Translations under genes and position numbers: made by a program
The notes under the pieces: generated by a model
What the model was told of the DNA's origin: nothing
Seen by the model: the letters and a program-made list of their open reading frames with translations, nothing else
Databases searched by the model: none
Part shown: piece by piece, positions 1-13,584 of the stretch
Position numbering within the stretch: position 1 is the stretch's first letter
Layout: each line of letters begins with the position of its first letter
Source of the DNA: Rotaria sp. Silwood1
Lineage: Eukaryota; Rotifera; Eurotatoria; Philodinida; Philodinidae
NCBI GenBank assembly: GCA_905250075.1
Contig: CAJNOP010000042.1
Coordinates: 845,152 to 909,151, forward strand
Length of the DNA: 64,000 bases
Direction of reading: 5' to 3'

Positions 1-3000
1 ACCAATATTGTTAACACAAGTATTTGTATTGGTTTTTTTAGGCTTACAGTCATTTTATCTTTTGTTATATTACATGAGTCTATTTGTGTATTTTTGATAT
101 TCATATCAACGTCTATTGGTGGTATACAACAATGTTTTTTATACATACTTTGATAAGTTTAACGGTATGCAACAAATCAGTTATTATCGAATAATCAAGT
201 ATATTATTTTATCTATTATAGATGAAGAAATAAATGTATTGCTATTATCATTGCGAAGTTCATTTTTGAAATTAAAAGGCCAGCCATGGGTGTTACTTAA
301 TGATAAACCATCATACGTTGTCAAGATAGGTACTCCAAACATATATGAACTGCTTCTATCCATTCTAAAATCATCCAACGTTTAACTATGCTTTAAACTT
401 CGTATTTGAAATGTTGCAGGCATACCAGCAACGGGTGTTGCAAAAAGCTAAGTTACTTTTGAAATAATCAAGAACACAAGATAGTACAATCTATGAATGT
501 CGATCCAATTGTAAGTCATAATGTTAATATCCATTTAAACAGGTAGAAAAATGACAACTATTACATTAAAACTTACCATTCCATGCTCTTTTGTCTTTAC
601 ATTTAATGTGTTTTGTTCTTTAATGACAACTAGTTACTAAAAAGAATATAGTATCGGCCAAAGAAAAGACTCGTGAGATTGATTCTTTATCATTCTCTTT
701 TATAGGATGAAGTATATCATTATCATCATCATTAGACGTCTGGATACATACTAAGCATGGTCATCGATTGGAAATAAAGATTATGTTATCATTTACATGA
801 CATATAAGTCCGCATTTTTTTATTCAACTCGGTGTATTTTTTGAAAACTTTAGAAAAGAACATGAAATTCAATTATGACGAAATTATATCAACTACCGTT
901 CGTCTTACATTTTAAGCATTCGCCGATATATTTAACACAACGATCTTATATGAATTTACGATATAACATTTTGAAATCACTTCAAACCATTTGAGCATTG
1001 AGTTAAGTTCAAGAATTTATGGAAGATGACCAAATTGGTTAATCTCTCTGTCATTTATTTAATATCAGACTATATCGAATATAGATGCAATCAGTATTAA
1101 TCATCGATCTTTGAATAGTAACGGTTTATTTCATGATCTCTAGTTCAGCCAATGGATAAAATTCTTTAGATCAATAAAAAGTGACCGTTTTCTTATGTCA
1201 TTTTCATTTTACTTAAAAAAAAAATAGCTTCAGAAAAAACCTTATTTTTCTTTGTTTTTTCGCTCCAGTCTTCATAAATCGTCAAAAGAAAATGTCATAT
1301 TAGAGTCGCTTATATCTGTAAGGTGCTCTAAAGAAAAAAAGTGTGACGTTTGTCCAAAACGAAAAAAAGTTATTTGCTCATCGACTTACTAGTAATTTTG
1401 AAGGTTGGAATTTTCTTCCCTCTATTTTACAGGAAACCCTAATGCTTCATGTAGAATGATATTTCCAACTGAAATGTGATATTAGGTAGCATCAATGAAA
1501 TAAGTTGTGTAGTTTACTTCAAGAAACCTAGTTTTGGTTGTGCTTTATGCAACGCAAAGTATATACTTCACTGAAAGAAATAATTAAAAGCATGTGAATG
1601 ATCAGGAATACAATAAATAGTTTTCAAACAACATTATTCGATGATTTTGAGAAGAACACTTAAATTTGCTCTCAAAAAATTTTATAAGAGAAAAACATCA
1701 CATCTAGACAATTACTTGCAACTAGTAAAAATAGGTGAAGACTGATCGAACTGATCATAATTCTGAACGGTATCCTCTAAGGACTAAATAAATTCTTTGA
1801 GAATAACTTGGAAAATGATTATATTACCTGAAAACTGATATAAAGTAATAAATCGTGTAGAATTCGTCAAAGAAAAAAAAACTAATAGTAAACGTTATAA
1901 GGCTTTTATTTCATATATTTGACTGTGTGAATATGATTTTCTTATTTCTCTCTATCATTATGTGAACGAATTTTATTCTTCATTAAATATTTAAGAGAAA
2001 ATATAGAACACAACAAATAAAAAATATACAGGCTTGCAATTCATCTTCTCTTAGTTTCACATACATATAGTTGACACTTGTCTTGGATCATTTATTCCTT
2101 TTTAAATATTTCAATCAATACTTTATATTGATACGAACGACCCATTATTGCACAACAAACTTTCATATTCACGATGTAAAGCAATGTATTGGATGTGTAA
2201 ATATAAGAGACTGTGCCAATGTACTTTTACAAAGCCTGCGACAAGTTTTGTTTGACAAAAAGAAAATTAGCATAATGGGGACTACTAAGCTTAAAATACA
2301 TATGTGATTGTTGTTGTAATACAAGAATAGTGCTTAGCATAAATATTAGCACTTATATTATATTTTGCTAAGTAGGACGATAATAAATGTCTTTGAAGAT
2401 TTTAAAGATCTTTTTTTTTCGAGATCTTTGTTAAGAATTGACTTCATGTTGGATGTGACAGATAGCTGAATTTTACATATTAACTTAATGTATAAAACAT
2501 GAGTAGCAGATTTTACAAGTTAATTTTAGAGAAAATCAATCTCATAAGAGTCAAGAATGAATTAGCGATGAATATATCATTAATAATAGTCTTTCATGAG
2601 AAAATTAATTCATATTTCGAGAGAACTTCTTCATCCTCATATTATTGATACATTATGATGGAGTCAACGAATGCCTTTCATATTGATGAAATGGTCTTGT
2701 AGTCGGTGAATTAACCAGGCTGTTGCCATAGATTACACATCGCAAATCCATGGTTAGACACAATGTGACTGTTCATAACAGGTAGCGATTGTTTAGTTCT
2801 ATCTGATAAAGCTAAGGACACTATATTGAACTCATCCAATGAAGCATTTTATCATGAAAAAGATTTCTTTCTGTATTATGTTCTCAACATTGTTTTTTTT
2901 TTGTAAATGTCTATGTGATTTTTAGAAATATCAACCTTGTTTTCTTCATGGAAGTATTCAGAGATAATAGAACTTATTTCATATCAGTCTTAATTTACAA

Positions 3001-4911
3001 AATGTAAGTTTTCTAAATCCCAATATTCATCTCACTTATGCGTGGTATGCACTAATACGTTTTTTGATTACTAACCTTAATTCAAACCGATCTCAAGTCT
3101 GATTGAATCGACTTTGATTTCATTTGTTAAGTTTCTTGTCTTAAAAAGTGATGGTGACGAAGGAACGAAATGAGGCTAAGTACAAGGTTCCGTTGGTGAT
3201 AGTGTGAGTAATTTCCTTCCAGAGTTACAGTCGAATTCTGATTATGACTTAGAAGTCCTATGATCAAGTTGAGTCATGAATTGAATATTAATTTATACGT
3301 TACTGCTCACACGTCTAGAAAATCCCATTTAATCATATACGTGTACCGTACATATATATGGTGACACATATCATTAAAAAAATCTATGTTTATGAAATTT
3401 ACGAATAGCACATATTCACCATAGAGGATCGATACACAAATAATGTCGATGGGTACGGATGAGTCGTCAGAATCATACTTTGCTGAAACTTGATACAAAA
3501 AAAGTAGGACTTGTTTTTTTTTCTCAGCAATTACTCATCAGTTTAACTACGTATATATTATCGTCACATTGTCTATTATCTTTATTTAAGATTCGAATCG
3601 TTAGAACAATTTGAACTTTATTTGATGACATCCATTCAATAAAGTCACTAAGATCAACTTGTGTTTTTTTATTGTATCCTAACTTTCATTGATATAATCC
3701 AATGAGAGACTAAAACTTTTGCTTGGTATCATATATTACTTTTTATGCATGTGATGGATAGCACAAATATGAGCACATGCAAAGTTCTTTCACTCTTTCT
3801 GTTGTGAATTGAACGAGAGACTAGATTTAGATTTAGATAAAAATTCTTTACAAACTATATATATTTTTTTTTCATGAGATAGAATCTTCTGTAATTGTTA
3901 GAAGAGAGAGGTTATCTTATAATGACATCAAATATACAATGTAAACTAAATTCTTTTCCAGTTTTAACAAAATTCACCTGTGAATCTATCAGTTAGCATG
4001 ATCTTGTTGTAAACATGTTTTCCATTCAGAGTTCGAATGAGTTCACTGAGAAGAGCTTTGCTTGTAAGGACTAAATTCGTTCTATGAATTACAAAACATA
4101 TTAAAGTAAGGTCATGGCAACGAACGATTCTATGCACAGTTCGTCAAAAGACGTATAACGAACGTACCTGATATTTTGCACTGAAAATTATTCAATAAAT
4201 ATTTTTTTAGCAAAGACTACAAGTTGATCAATTGTTGCTTTGAGAAAGAAGTTTATGGAACGGTGGCATAATTTTTTTCTGTACTACTCATTATTTTATT
4301 AAGCACGTTGTTCAACAAATACTTAGAATCAGGATGGCAAGAACTTGAAGATATTCTTAGAGATGAAAATACTTGAACTTAATAACGTGTAGACCGGCAG
4401 AGTTTTTTTTCAAATAGTGTGTTCTTATATGAAAAGCAAAAATTTGGAATTTTGAGAAACGATTTGCTGTATCCATCTATTGTATAAAAAAATGCGAAAG
4501 AAAAATTTTCGAGTCTTCTCAAATCCTTTTAGTTTGAAAGGTATGTTATTTTAGATATTCGATCAAATTTTTAATTTTATTAACTATTTTCTATGCAGAT
4601 ATAACAATCTTTCAAACTAGTTTTGTATTAAAACTATCGAAGACTTTCACAAAATAAACAAAAAAAAATAACTCTCTATGTAATAATCTTTCTCATGAAA
4701 TAATATATAGGAGTTTATTGAAAACATTGCTAGATACTTTTCAATTTAGTTCTCATTGACGTTACAAGCAAAAGTTTAGGATCTTAAATAGAGCAAATTT
4801 GTTGTTGGTTGCCTTCTAGTGATTGTTGTCAGCATTTTACAATGCGTTGTATGTTTCTTTTTGTTTTTGATCTTATCTTTAGATCTATTGGCAGTGTAAA
4901 AGAATAAAACA
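1..4911. other. Gene-poor stretch, no gene supported
   Basis: AT-rich sequence with many short A and T runs. Open frames here are under about 90 codons, lack any recognisable motif, and are matched by equally long frames on the opposite strand (for example 116-385 plus against 184-378 minus). I see no conserved domain, no convincing chain of exons and no tRNA-like promoter boxes. It may hold regulatory DNA or decayed repeats that I cannot recognise. Confidence 0.6.
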
Positions 4912-5229
4912 ATGGCGTGGACATCATCTTCTGGTACCAATGTGATTGATATCACTGTTGAACTATCTTCACAAGTTGGTAATGATCTAGTGAATTTAAA
5001 CAGTATTCCGTTGTCACTCACGATCGGTGAGTTGAAAAAAAAATTGAATGTACCACAAAATTCACGGTTCGGACGGTTAAACAAGTTTGAAAATTGGGAT
5101 AATCGACGAACACTGTCGGATTATTTTGTCGAAAATGATGAATCATTCCAGTGTGTCATACAATGTGTTGCAGAAAACGGACAAAGTTCTTTCGATGATT
5201 ACAATGAATGGTTAGCAGCTAACCGATAG
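4912..5229 (+). CDS. Small ubiquitin-like-fold protein (hypothetical), 105 aa
   Basis: Single-exon frame starting at an ATG in a good animal context (AAAACAATGGCG), with a stop at 5227-5229 and an AATAAA about 100 bp downstream. Codon use is less AT-biased than the surrounding DNA, which supports real coding. The protein is hydrophilic with no signal peptide or membrane segment. Residues about 12-85 alternate hydrophobic and polar positions (IDITVEL, then SLTIGELKKKLNVP, then RRTLSDYF), a layout like a ubiquitin fold: strand, helix with a KKKL core, and a late L-x-DY turn. It lacks a terminal Gly-Gly, so it would not be a conjugated modifier. The ubiquitin-like reading is inference from pattern only. 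I do not recognise a named family and give no function. Confidence 0.6.
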   Translation: MAWTSSSGTNVIDITVELSSQVGNDLVNLNSIPLSLTIGELKKKLNVPQNSRFGRLNKFENWDNRRTLSDYFVENDESFQCVIQCVAENGQSSFDDYNEWLAANR

Positions 5230-5330
5230 TCAGCAGACTAACAAGTTCAACAACAATTATAATTAACAAAACAGTTTCATTTTATTTATTTATCTAAAAT
5301 ATTTTATGATATTCTTTTTTTTTAATCTCG

Positions 5331-5336
5331 AATAAA
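5331..5336 (+). promoter_or_regulatory. Poly(A) signal AATAAA of the 105-aa gene
   Basis: Canonical AATAAA 102 bp after the stop codon, followed by a T-rich stretch. It marks a plausible 3' end for the small gene upstream. Confidence 0.45.
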
Positions 5337-7798
5337 CTGTTTTCAAAAGTTTCTGTACGTTTTGCGTCAATTAGTCATTAAATACTAATACTGGTTTGAC
5401 ATTTGATATATTTTTCATCAAAATAGCGTTGAATTTCGAGCAAGACAACATATGAAAAAAGTTCAAGGCAATGAAGATATCAATAATATTTTTAGTTTAT
5501 AAAAACAAGAAAAGATTAGAGAAAATTACGATAAACTTTGTAGAATTGAAGCATGGTTTCGTATGACATGAAGAAAGAGTTCCAGAAAATACATTTTTAT
5601 ATTAGTGATAGATTAAAGACCAGATTATTTATTCTCTTGCTCATCTGTTTTCATCTAAATGATTTGTATTGAAAGATTTTTCAAGTACAACACAAATTTT
5701 AATTGTCTTTTAAAAAAGATCTTCTAATATTTTATATTTTTCAGTCGATTAATGTGGTGATAAATCACTATCATCTTTATTATAATGAATTAAGAGTATT
5801 TTTTTTTGCAAAGTAAGCTCATATCATTATGTCACTCTCTGCTTCATACGTACAGCAGCGAATCATACATAATGTATAAGAAATAGGTGAGAGAAAAGAG
5901 ATTGTAATTGAAAAAGAAAACATATTCACGTTAAACAGGTTAAGACAGCAAGAAAGTGTTCGCTGTTCACTAGTAGTAATTTTATTGTATTGTAGATGAT
6001 TGTTTTTTTGTAAGATGAGAATAATCATGGACTTATTAAAGTAAGGATACATCAATTCCATTGCGAAGTGAAATCAATTCTAAGAGCTTTTTCTAATCTT
6101 ACAATTTCCTATTTTACATGTTCTATGTAATTTAATCGAGAAAAGCTAAGAGTAAAACTGACTAAGAACTCATTCAAGTAATTACATGCGATTCTCCCCT
6201 TCAGTTGCAACATCATAATTATATTTTCTCATAGATTGAGAGAATATGAACTTGAAGAGAACTTCACCTATATCTATCTATCATTAAAATTGGAGGAGTC
6301 AATTTGAAAACACTTTGTGATTACTGTAGAGCATGAATAGTCTTTAAATTCAAGAGAACTAATATCATTATAAAAGATTCATATTGTTCTTTACAAAAAC
6401 TATTCGAATCGGTAAAAATATTGGCTTTTTACATCGTGTTAATTCTAGAAATGAATTTTTTAAATTGTCTATATTTTACTTATTATTGACAACTGTCTGA
6501 AGTGCATCAGAGTTTGAATAATAGAAGATCTCTTTTGACTTAGTTTATAGTATATAGGCTGCGAAAAATGCGCTTAAAAACGGTTATTATTAAACTTTAG
6601 AAAAGCTCATACCTACGAGATATTTTTGAGAAAAGTTTCGAGAATAGCCTATTACTCATTGAAGATTCTTTATCAAACAGATATAGATGATGAATCATCA
6701 TGCAGGTCTCGATATCTGTAGCGAGCTTTCATCATCAATCGTTTCGTTCATTTCACTTTTGTTGAATGTACTTTAAAGAAATATTCTACTAAGATCACAT
6801 AATAAAAATGAAAACTATCCTTGTTTTTTTCATATATCAGCATTGTTAAAGATTAACTATTTAAACTATGAATTGATGTTTAAAGACTATATTCACAATT
6901 GAAAGTTTTTTTCCTTAAACTAAAGTTAGATTTTCGAAGTATCATTTTATTTTTTTGAACTCTTCATATCTATTGAAATAAATTCTCATATGTAGTTCGT
7001 CAAGTCCTTTCGAAAAATTCATTATATGCTGTTTGTTTTGGCGATCGATTATTTGAGAATACAATAATATCTTGCTTGACAACATTGACGAACTAGAGAT
7101 CGAGGTGAGAGCCTCTTTTCACAAATACGAAAAAATGATATTATTTCATCAACAAATAAAAGTGAAGATGATTGGTCTCAATCTTAAATTGCTGTTTTTC
7201 CATCGGTAGAAAATCGATTTTTTAATTCATTTTGCTAACAGAAGATAAAACAATATCTATTCATAAAACATTGTGTTATGTTGGTTGCAGAGCATCATTT
7301 CAATATATCTACTCAAAAAATTTAACAAAACGACTGAGTTAATGTTATAAATTTAAGTGCCTAAACAATTATCTTTTGTATTATTAATGTTAGATAAATC
7401 CTTCTACTTTTCATGTCGATATTTTATAATACATTATCTGCATCTTAAACTGAGCAATCAAGTCTTTTGTACCTACCTTTATCATACATTTTTCCATTAT
7501 GCTACTGTCATTATCATTTTTTTACGGCATTTCGATTTTTTAAATAGAACCATGGTGCATAATACCGAAACTTGACCTGGACAATACTAGTAGTATTGAT
7601 GTGATATTTCTATATTTTTGTGTGATAATATGCTGAAAAGAAAATCAATCATAACGGAAAGAAGCATCAACAAAGAGTAGAATTGGACTTGAAAACTCTT
7701 TTATTTTTAATTCTATCTATTATGCGTCGACAGCTATAGTATTCAAAGTTTATTGTAGAGGTCAACATAAAAATGAAATGCTATCAAGAGTGCAACTC

Positions 7799-8001
7799 TG
7801 ATATCTGCTATCTACTACGAATTTTGAATTATGTATACAAGTAAATATAGGATATCTGCTTTCTGTTAACGACTTTAAATTATTCATAGAAGCGGGTATC
7901 TGATATCTTCTGTTTGCTGAGAATTTACAATAACACATAGAAGTAAATATCTGCTTTCTGTTGATGATGTATAATCACACATTAAAGCAAATATCTGATT
8001 A
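7799..8001. repeat. Degenerate tandem repeat, about 50-56 bp unit, four copies
   Basis: Four diverged units each carry a core of the form TATCTGCTTTCTGTT, then an AT-rich middle, then CATAGAAGTAAATA. Units begin near 7799, 7853, 7904 and 7950. The copies differ at many positions and spacing varies by a few bases, so this is an old array. No coding frame runs through it. Confidence 0.6.
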
Positions 8002-8746
8002 TTGATGCAAAACTCATATTTCAGCGATTAGATATTTAGTGAAAATTAGAAATATTTTAAGATTTGGTACAACCTCCCATATTTCAAGATATATTTTTTT
8101 TATACTTGAACCTTAAAAAAAACTGATTTTCACTCTTAGTCAAAGGCTTCCATAGATGAAAATTGCGTGGGTGTACGAATGTCGATGGGTGTTTCTGAGT
8201 TACGAGTAATCTTTCACGTCTACTGTACATACATTCTCGCCCACATGGATAGATTTATATTGATAGTCGTCAGGTACATGCATTTTACTGGCGTTACACC
8301 TGATGAAACAAAATAGTAGAAATCAATAGCTCTTTGACAGCATGTTTAATGACAGCAGAATAAACATTACCAATATGACAACATATATGCAGAGCTATCA
8401 TAAACAGACATGAGCAGAGGAAGCATTTCAAGTATAAAAACATAGTTTGGCATTATTGATCGACTGTAAAAATCATTTTTTTCTTTTTTCTTCTTGTCGG
8501 TTTCTACTTATGCTTTCGTGCGTTCGTCATTCAAAGACATGTACAACGGAGTATGTGCAGCGGCGGCACTGTAAAAACATCCAATGGGAGCATACAGCTA
8601 TGAATTGCGTTATAGCAATGTGAAAAAAAAACATTTATTTGCCAAATAAGTATACTTGAAAGTATTCAATTTTATGACGAATTCACCATCGATAACCATT
8701 ACTAAGGCATACATTTGTGAAATTCGTTGTGAAGAGTTCTTCAATA

Positions 8747-9703
8747 ATGGGTTGTTTTGACTTACACGAACCAGAAGATGGACGAGATCTATTCTTCCTG
8801 TATGCGATGATTGTTCTTCCATTCGTCTCTACTGGTTCCTACGCCTTCGATGCGTGGTATCACTATGCATATCATCCAGACGGACGTACATACATTGGAC
8901 TATTGTCAACTATTGTCATCATCTTCTCCTATTTACAATATTGTGCTCCTATTCGATCTCGACGTTTGTTGGCTATCTATCATATTCTTCTATGGGTTGT
9001 AACTGAAGCAGCTACACTTGGCTATTTAATTGCCTATATCAAAGAACGTGAGACATTCAAAATTGTTATTTATGTTGGCTTTTTCATAATCGAGACTTAT
9101 TTTACACTTGGTCTCTTATATTGTCGAGTTTTACACAATTTTGAATCGAATATCATCGTCGAAAATAAGCATCTCTTTCATTTTATGTCTCGCTTAGAAG
9201 TCATTCTCACTATCTTTATACCAGTATTCATGAGTACCAAATATTCATCGTTAACACGAAATACAGTTGCTTTTTTTCTTCTATTTGACTTTTTCTCAGA
9301 TTCATACAGTCGATTTCAAGGTGTTTGGATAAAATCGGCTCTATATTTATTTGTGACCACAGTCACATTGACAGTCGCTACCGAATGGTTCTATTTCAAT
9401 CAACATGAGGAAGTTTATGAAGTGATTTCTTTCGTTGCTGAACTTATTTCCGCCTTCTTATGTGACAGCATAATAATATTACAATTTTTTCGTTTCCATT
9501 TTAAATCGCAACATCTACAACATATTTTCCAACAAGGGATACAGCATATCAAGAAGACAAGAACAAACGATGGAACCAGTATTGAAGTTAATACAGAAAC
9601 TATAAAATATTCTGAGGAAAATCTCCTGAGCATCGCCAATCATTCAATACAGGTAGAAGATATTAAAGACAATCAAAAAGCAGACTTGTCAGAGTGTTTT
9701 TGA
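8747..9703 (+). CDS. Eight-pass membrane protein of unknown family, 318 aa
   Basis: Single-exon gene. The open frame extends 10 codons upstream to a GTG, but the first ATG at 8747 (AATAATGGGT) is the likely start. The protein opens with a short acidic segment (HEPEDGRD) and then shows about eight hydrophobic segments, near residues 15-35, 50-70, 78-102, 108-132, 145-168, 175-192, 200-220 and 228-252. A hydrophilic C-terminal tail of about 65 residues follows and is presumably cytosolic. Tryptophan and tyrosine are frequent at segment ends. There is no signal peptide beyond the first membrane segment and no catalytic or transporter signature that I recognise. Its layout recalls bacterial low-temperature-requirement-like multi-pass proteins, but this is only topology. 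I infer an integral membrane protein and give no function. Confidence 0.8.
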   Translation: MGCFDLHEPEDGRDLFFLYAMIVLPFVSTGSYAFDAWYHYAYHPDGRTYIGLLSTIVIIFSYLQYCAPIRSRRLLAIYHILLWVVTEAATLGYLIAYIKERETFKIVIYVGFFIIETYFTLGLLYCRVLHNFESNIIVENKHLFHFMSRLEVILTIFIPVFMSTKYSSLTRNTVAFFLLFDFFSDSYSRFQGVWIKSALYLFVTTVTLTVATEWFYFNQHEEVYEVISFVAELISAFLCDSIIILQFFRFHFKSQHLQHIFQQGIQHIKKTRTNDGTSIEVNTETIKYSEENLLSIANHSIQVEDIKDNQKADLSECF

Positions 9704-11640
9704 AGTTTTTTGTACCTTTCCAAGTAGTTTTTTCGGATTGTGTTTATAATACATCACTAACAATGACAACTTGTAGAGTTTGAAGTACTTTAGAACAGAA
9801 CCAATATGTCACTTGATCGATCAATCGACTCCTTCTGAGGATTTAAATGAAATCATTTTCTGAATCAGAATAAATAGGAAAAATGATGAGAGCCTTGCTC
9901 TTGATGAATGAATTTTCTCATGTCTCTAAACAACATGCTACTCAAATGTAGTTCTCGAAATTGGCTGCTGTGAAAAATCATCATTAAAACAAATCAGATC
10001 GTAACTAAACTGGTTATCCACAACCTTAAATATAGTTATACGCAGTTAAGTATAAAAATAAAGATATACTGGTAAGTAGATAAATCTAATATTATGGATT
10101 TAGAAATTGACACAAAAGTCTTCGTATGAAACCTTATTTTCCATTGAGTAGAATGGTTTCATAAAAAATCTCTCATAGGACACTTTTGTTACAGCAGTTT
10201 AGAAATTGTTTTAGTAAAAGCTTTTTCTTCATAGAAAACTAGAAAAAAGTTTCGATTTTGTATCTAGTGGCAGCACCTGGTTAAGTGTTGTAAAAAGTCT
10301 CTTTTTAAAGTATATGCAGTAACAATTTTTCACATTTAGAATAAATAAGACCTTTGCGGTTACATTTCTAACTGTGAAACACTTCTGCTGCTCTATCTAT
10401 CACTCATCCTTCATTATATTGATGCCACGGACTCGTCTTCTAATTTTGTCGATGGCCCAAAATAGCTATTCTAACACTTAATTATTCTCTTATAGTCTTA
10501 CACTAGCAGAATGCCTTCCCCCTCCTCCGCTCCTCCCCAGAAATACCGAAACAGAGTAAGAAATGATGTCTTCAAAGTACGAACAGCAAAAATGCATTTT
10601 ATTTTGCATCACGACGACGTTTCGCTACTCTGCGATAGCTACTCGATATACAACACATGGTAGTATAGTCCAAGCTTTTAACTTCGACTGAAATCAAATA
10701 AGCAACTCGTTGACAGAGCTCTTAGAAAGAAAAGCAAAATGCTCTTTTTTTATTTGGCTCCATATCTGACACTCTGGTGTGTCTGCATACTCGAATGAAA
10801 AGAAAAAGAGGGCCTTACGGCGAGTGGCGGCATGACGCTTTCACAAGAATGAATGATTTTTATTGCTTGTCTGATTTTGAAGAACGAAAATTCGTGTTTT
10901 TATGGAGGGAATGGTGTAATACAGGGAGTAAGAAAAAGAAGTACCATGCTCGAAAAGAAAATACATTAAAATAATGAGAAGACAAATAAATGAGAACGCA
11001 ATAGATGGATTAAAAAGACGAGGAACAAAAAGAAAGAAGTAAAAAGAAAAAGAGAAGGTTGCGTTTTTTTTGTTCGCCTAGTTAGTTCGTATCGATGAAT
11101 TGCAGTTACTTCAGAAAGAGCGGGTCGTGCTAGTCAATCATCTGTTTTAGAGATCGTAAATGAGAGAAATGATTCGAATAATCGTTCTCATTTTTTTTGC
11201 GAAAGTTATTCTAAGAGGCATGAACATAACAAAGAGAATAACCAACATGCTTCATCATGTAGGTGTCGGTATGAGTGTGGATATGAGTCTTTTCTTTGGC
11301 TATACCATCATGTTCACCTACCCTTACAATTTTCTCATATGTGACACCGAATCAGCAACGACGATTCGAAAGTGAAGTAAAAAGGTAAGAACTTCTATTT
11401 TTACCCTGAGAGAGTTCAATTTTAGATGGAAAAATGGTGTGTGACAACTCTGATAGGAATGAGAATATATGACGATTCATAACACCTAAAAGGCTGAATT
11501 TTTGTGCATAATTCTAAGTATGTCTAAGCATTATAACACAATAATCAGACTGAAATTATCGCTTTTACGAGAGTTGAGCGAAAAAACTTTTGTAGTCCCT
11601 CATGTAGTAACCTCGTTGCTTTAACATTTCGAATGAGGCT

Positions 11641-11746
11641 GTGGTTGTGGGTGTGTGGATGTACGTGCAGGTGTGAGTTAAAAAAAGAAAATCTACAATG
11701 ACACCAACATCCATACTTACATCCAAACCCCACTCACACCCATCCT
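11641..11746. repeat. Telomere-like foldback: G-rich arm, A-rich loop, C-rich arm
   Basis: A plus-strand G/T arm (11641-11678, units like TGTGGGTGTGTGG) is followed by an A-rich spacer and then an A/C arm (11701-11746, units like CCAAACCCCACTCACACCC). The arms are imperfectly complementary and could fold back. The unit is close to TGTGGG, the bdelloid telomere repeat (established knowledge). It is one of seven such cassettes in this window. Confidence 0.6.
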
Positions 11747-12465
11747 TAATTTTCATGTTATTTGGAAATCTCTTGTCTTTTTTTCATCATGTTATTCTAG
11801 TAAAAATATCGGAAATACATAAAACCAAAGTAAAAAATAGAACTATGAAAATGCACAATTTTCAGCTGTCGGTCAACAGTTGTTTCCGAGTTACTTTAGC
11901 AAAATTTTCATTGGGACCACGGTTCCGCATATTCATAGTCGTTTCATTTCTCAATAATTGAGCTCGTCGTGTGCATACCGGATCCGAAGACATACTCATC
12001 CAGGCCTAAGACAATGTTAGTTTCTAAAAGAAAATTTAATTGAGTTTTTTTTTTAATACTTATTCATTTTATTCAATAAGTAAGCTGTAAAGCCCTCGAC
12101 ACATTAGAAGACCCCGAATCTTCTATTCTGTCTTATCATTACAAGTAACAAGAGGGGTCTTGTATTATGTCCCTTGAAAAAGTCACATGTTTTGGTGATT
12201 TCAACGAAATATCCTAATTTCAACACTTTTTCGTCCCATATACCGTTAGTAAACGACTTTATTTTACTTATCCTGCACTCATCAATGAAAAGGAAGCGAA
12301 TAATATTTTAATGCAAAAAAGAGAAAACAATCGTTGGTTAGAAGAGTGTTCTTGAAACAATATAGACAACGTATCATAAAATTTTTGTGCGATTTATAAT
12401 AGGACTATATTTTTTAAAGAATAAGATCTATCACTTGTGGCACTTATGCTCTATATAACTACACT

Positions 12466-12676
12466 CTCGGACAGAAATCTTTCCCCCTCTTTGTTTCTAT
12501 TCTATCATACTTTGCATCAAATTTATTACCAAATAAAGATATGACATAGGAGTTTTATTTCAATATGGTATAGATTACACTGAAATAAAACGCTTATTTC
12601 ATATCTTTATTTGATCATAAATTTGATGCAAAGTATGATAGCATAGAAACAATGAGAGAAAGACTTTTATCTGGAG
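12466..12676. repeat. Long imperfect inverted repeat, possible MITE or foldback
   Basis: The left arm (12466-12564) and right arm (about 12580-12676) are reverse complements over roughly 95 bp with a few mismatches and small gaps. The best-matched part is ATCATACTTTGCATCAAATT in the left arm, present reversed in the right arm. The centre is only about 15 bp. There is no coding capacity. The outermost bases pair less well, so termini and any target duplication are uncertain. A transcript would form a hairpin of nearly 100 bp. Confidence 0.8.
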
Positions 12677-13484
12677 GCATAAATAACTTAACGAAAGAAA
12701 ATTAACTCTTTTTATGTCAAAGTTATGTCAGTTAGTTGCTTATGTTGAGGATTGGCTCATATAAATAGAATTGATTCAAGATGAAATGTACCACCAGTTT
12801 AGTTATTAGTTTCTAGCTAATTTGAATGAATATGGCTGTCTACGAAGAAACAATTTACAGAAAAAGAGCGATCGAATACACGTTGAGAGTGATTTTAGAA
12901 TCTTTTGCTTCTGCTTCGAAATGCACCTTGGCATCTTCATGCGACAAGAGATACGTCCTTAGACATATGAGACGAATTTCATAAGACACGCCTCACTGTA
13001 TGTCCTCGGAGATATATTTTTTTCAATTATGAATGAGATCTTGCATGATAAGAACGTGTCAAAGTTTCTAGAAGAAAGTGCACAGATGAAGCGAAGTATT
13101 AACTAATGGACAAGGGTTTTTATTGAAGATATTCTTATTTCAGAAAGATCTCTTCATGTGTGACACGTTTGGAAGCGTATTACGTTAATTAGGTCATGTA
13201 ATCGTTGAAACAAATATTTTCGCAAAGAAAATCTAACAATTTTCTTCACAGCATGTTGCAAAGGAGCATTAAAGTGATCTCAGAACACGTCTTTTTTTTA
13301 TACAGAAAACATTTTTTTTACTAACTATTTTTTTCTATTAGCTTTTTCTCATGAACTGTCCAACTCAGAGCTGACATACTTGCTGAGACGATGTAAGCAA
13401 AACATTGTTCATACTAAAGAAATAACATAAATATTAACATATAAATAAATGCTAAAAAAATTAAAAAGCTTTAGAAATTCTTAA

Positions 13485-13584
13485 NNNNNNNNNNNNNNNN
13501 NNNNNNNNNNNNNNNNNNNNNNNNNNNNNNNNNNNNNNNNNNNNNNNNNNNNNNNNNNNNNNNNNNNNNNNNNNNNNNNNNNNN
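13485..13584. other. Assembly gap, 100 N
   Basis: A run of exactly 100 N, the usual placeholder for a scaffold join of unknown true length. Features on the two sides should not be assumed to be adjacent. Confidence 0.99.

Larger units (their letters stand above)
5230..8746. other. Intergenic, no gene supported
   Basis: AT-rich and non-coding as far as I can see. The longest frames (5819-6061 minus, 7357-7575 plus) have no motif and codon use like random AT-rich DNA. It contains the degenerate tandem repeat at about 7799-8001, annotated separately. Confidence 0.6.

Noticed and set aside
116..385. 89-codon plus-strand frame with an antisense 64-codon partner
   Set aside because: The start is not ATG. 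It has no motif, its composition is typical of AT-rich noise, and it overlaps an equally good antisense frame.
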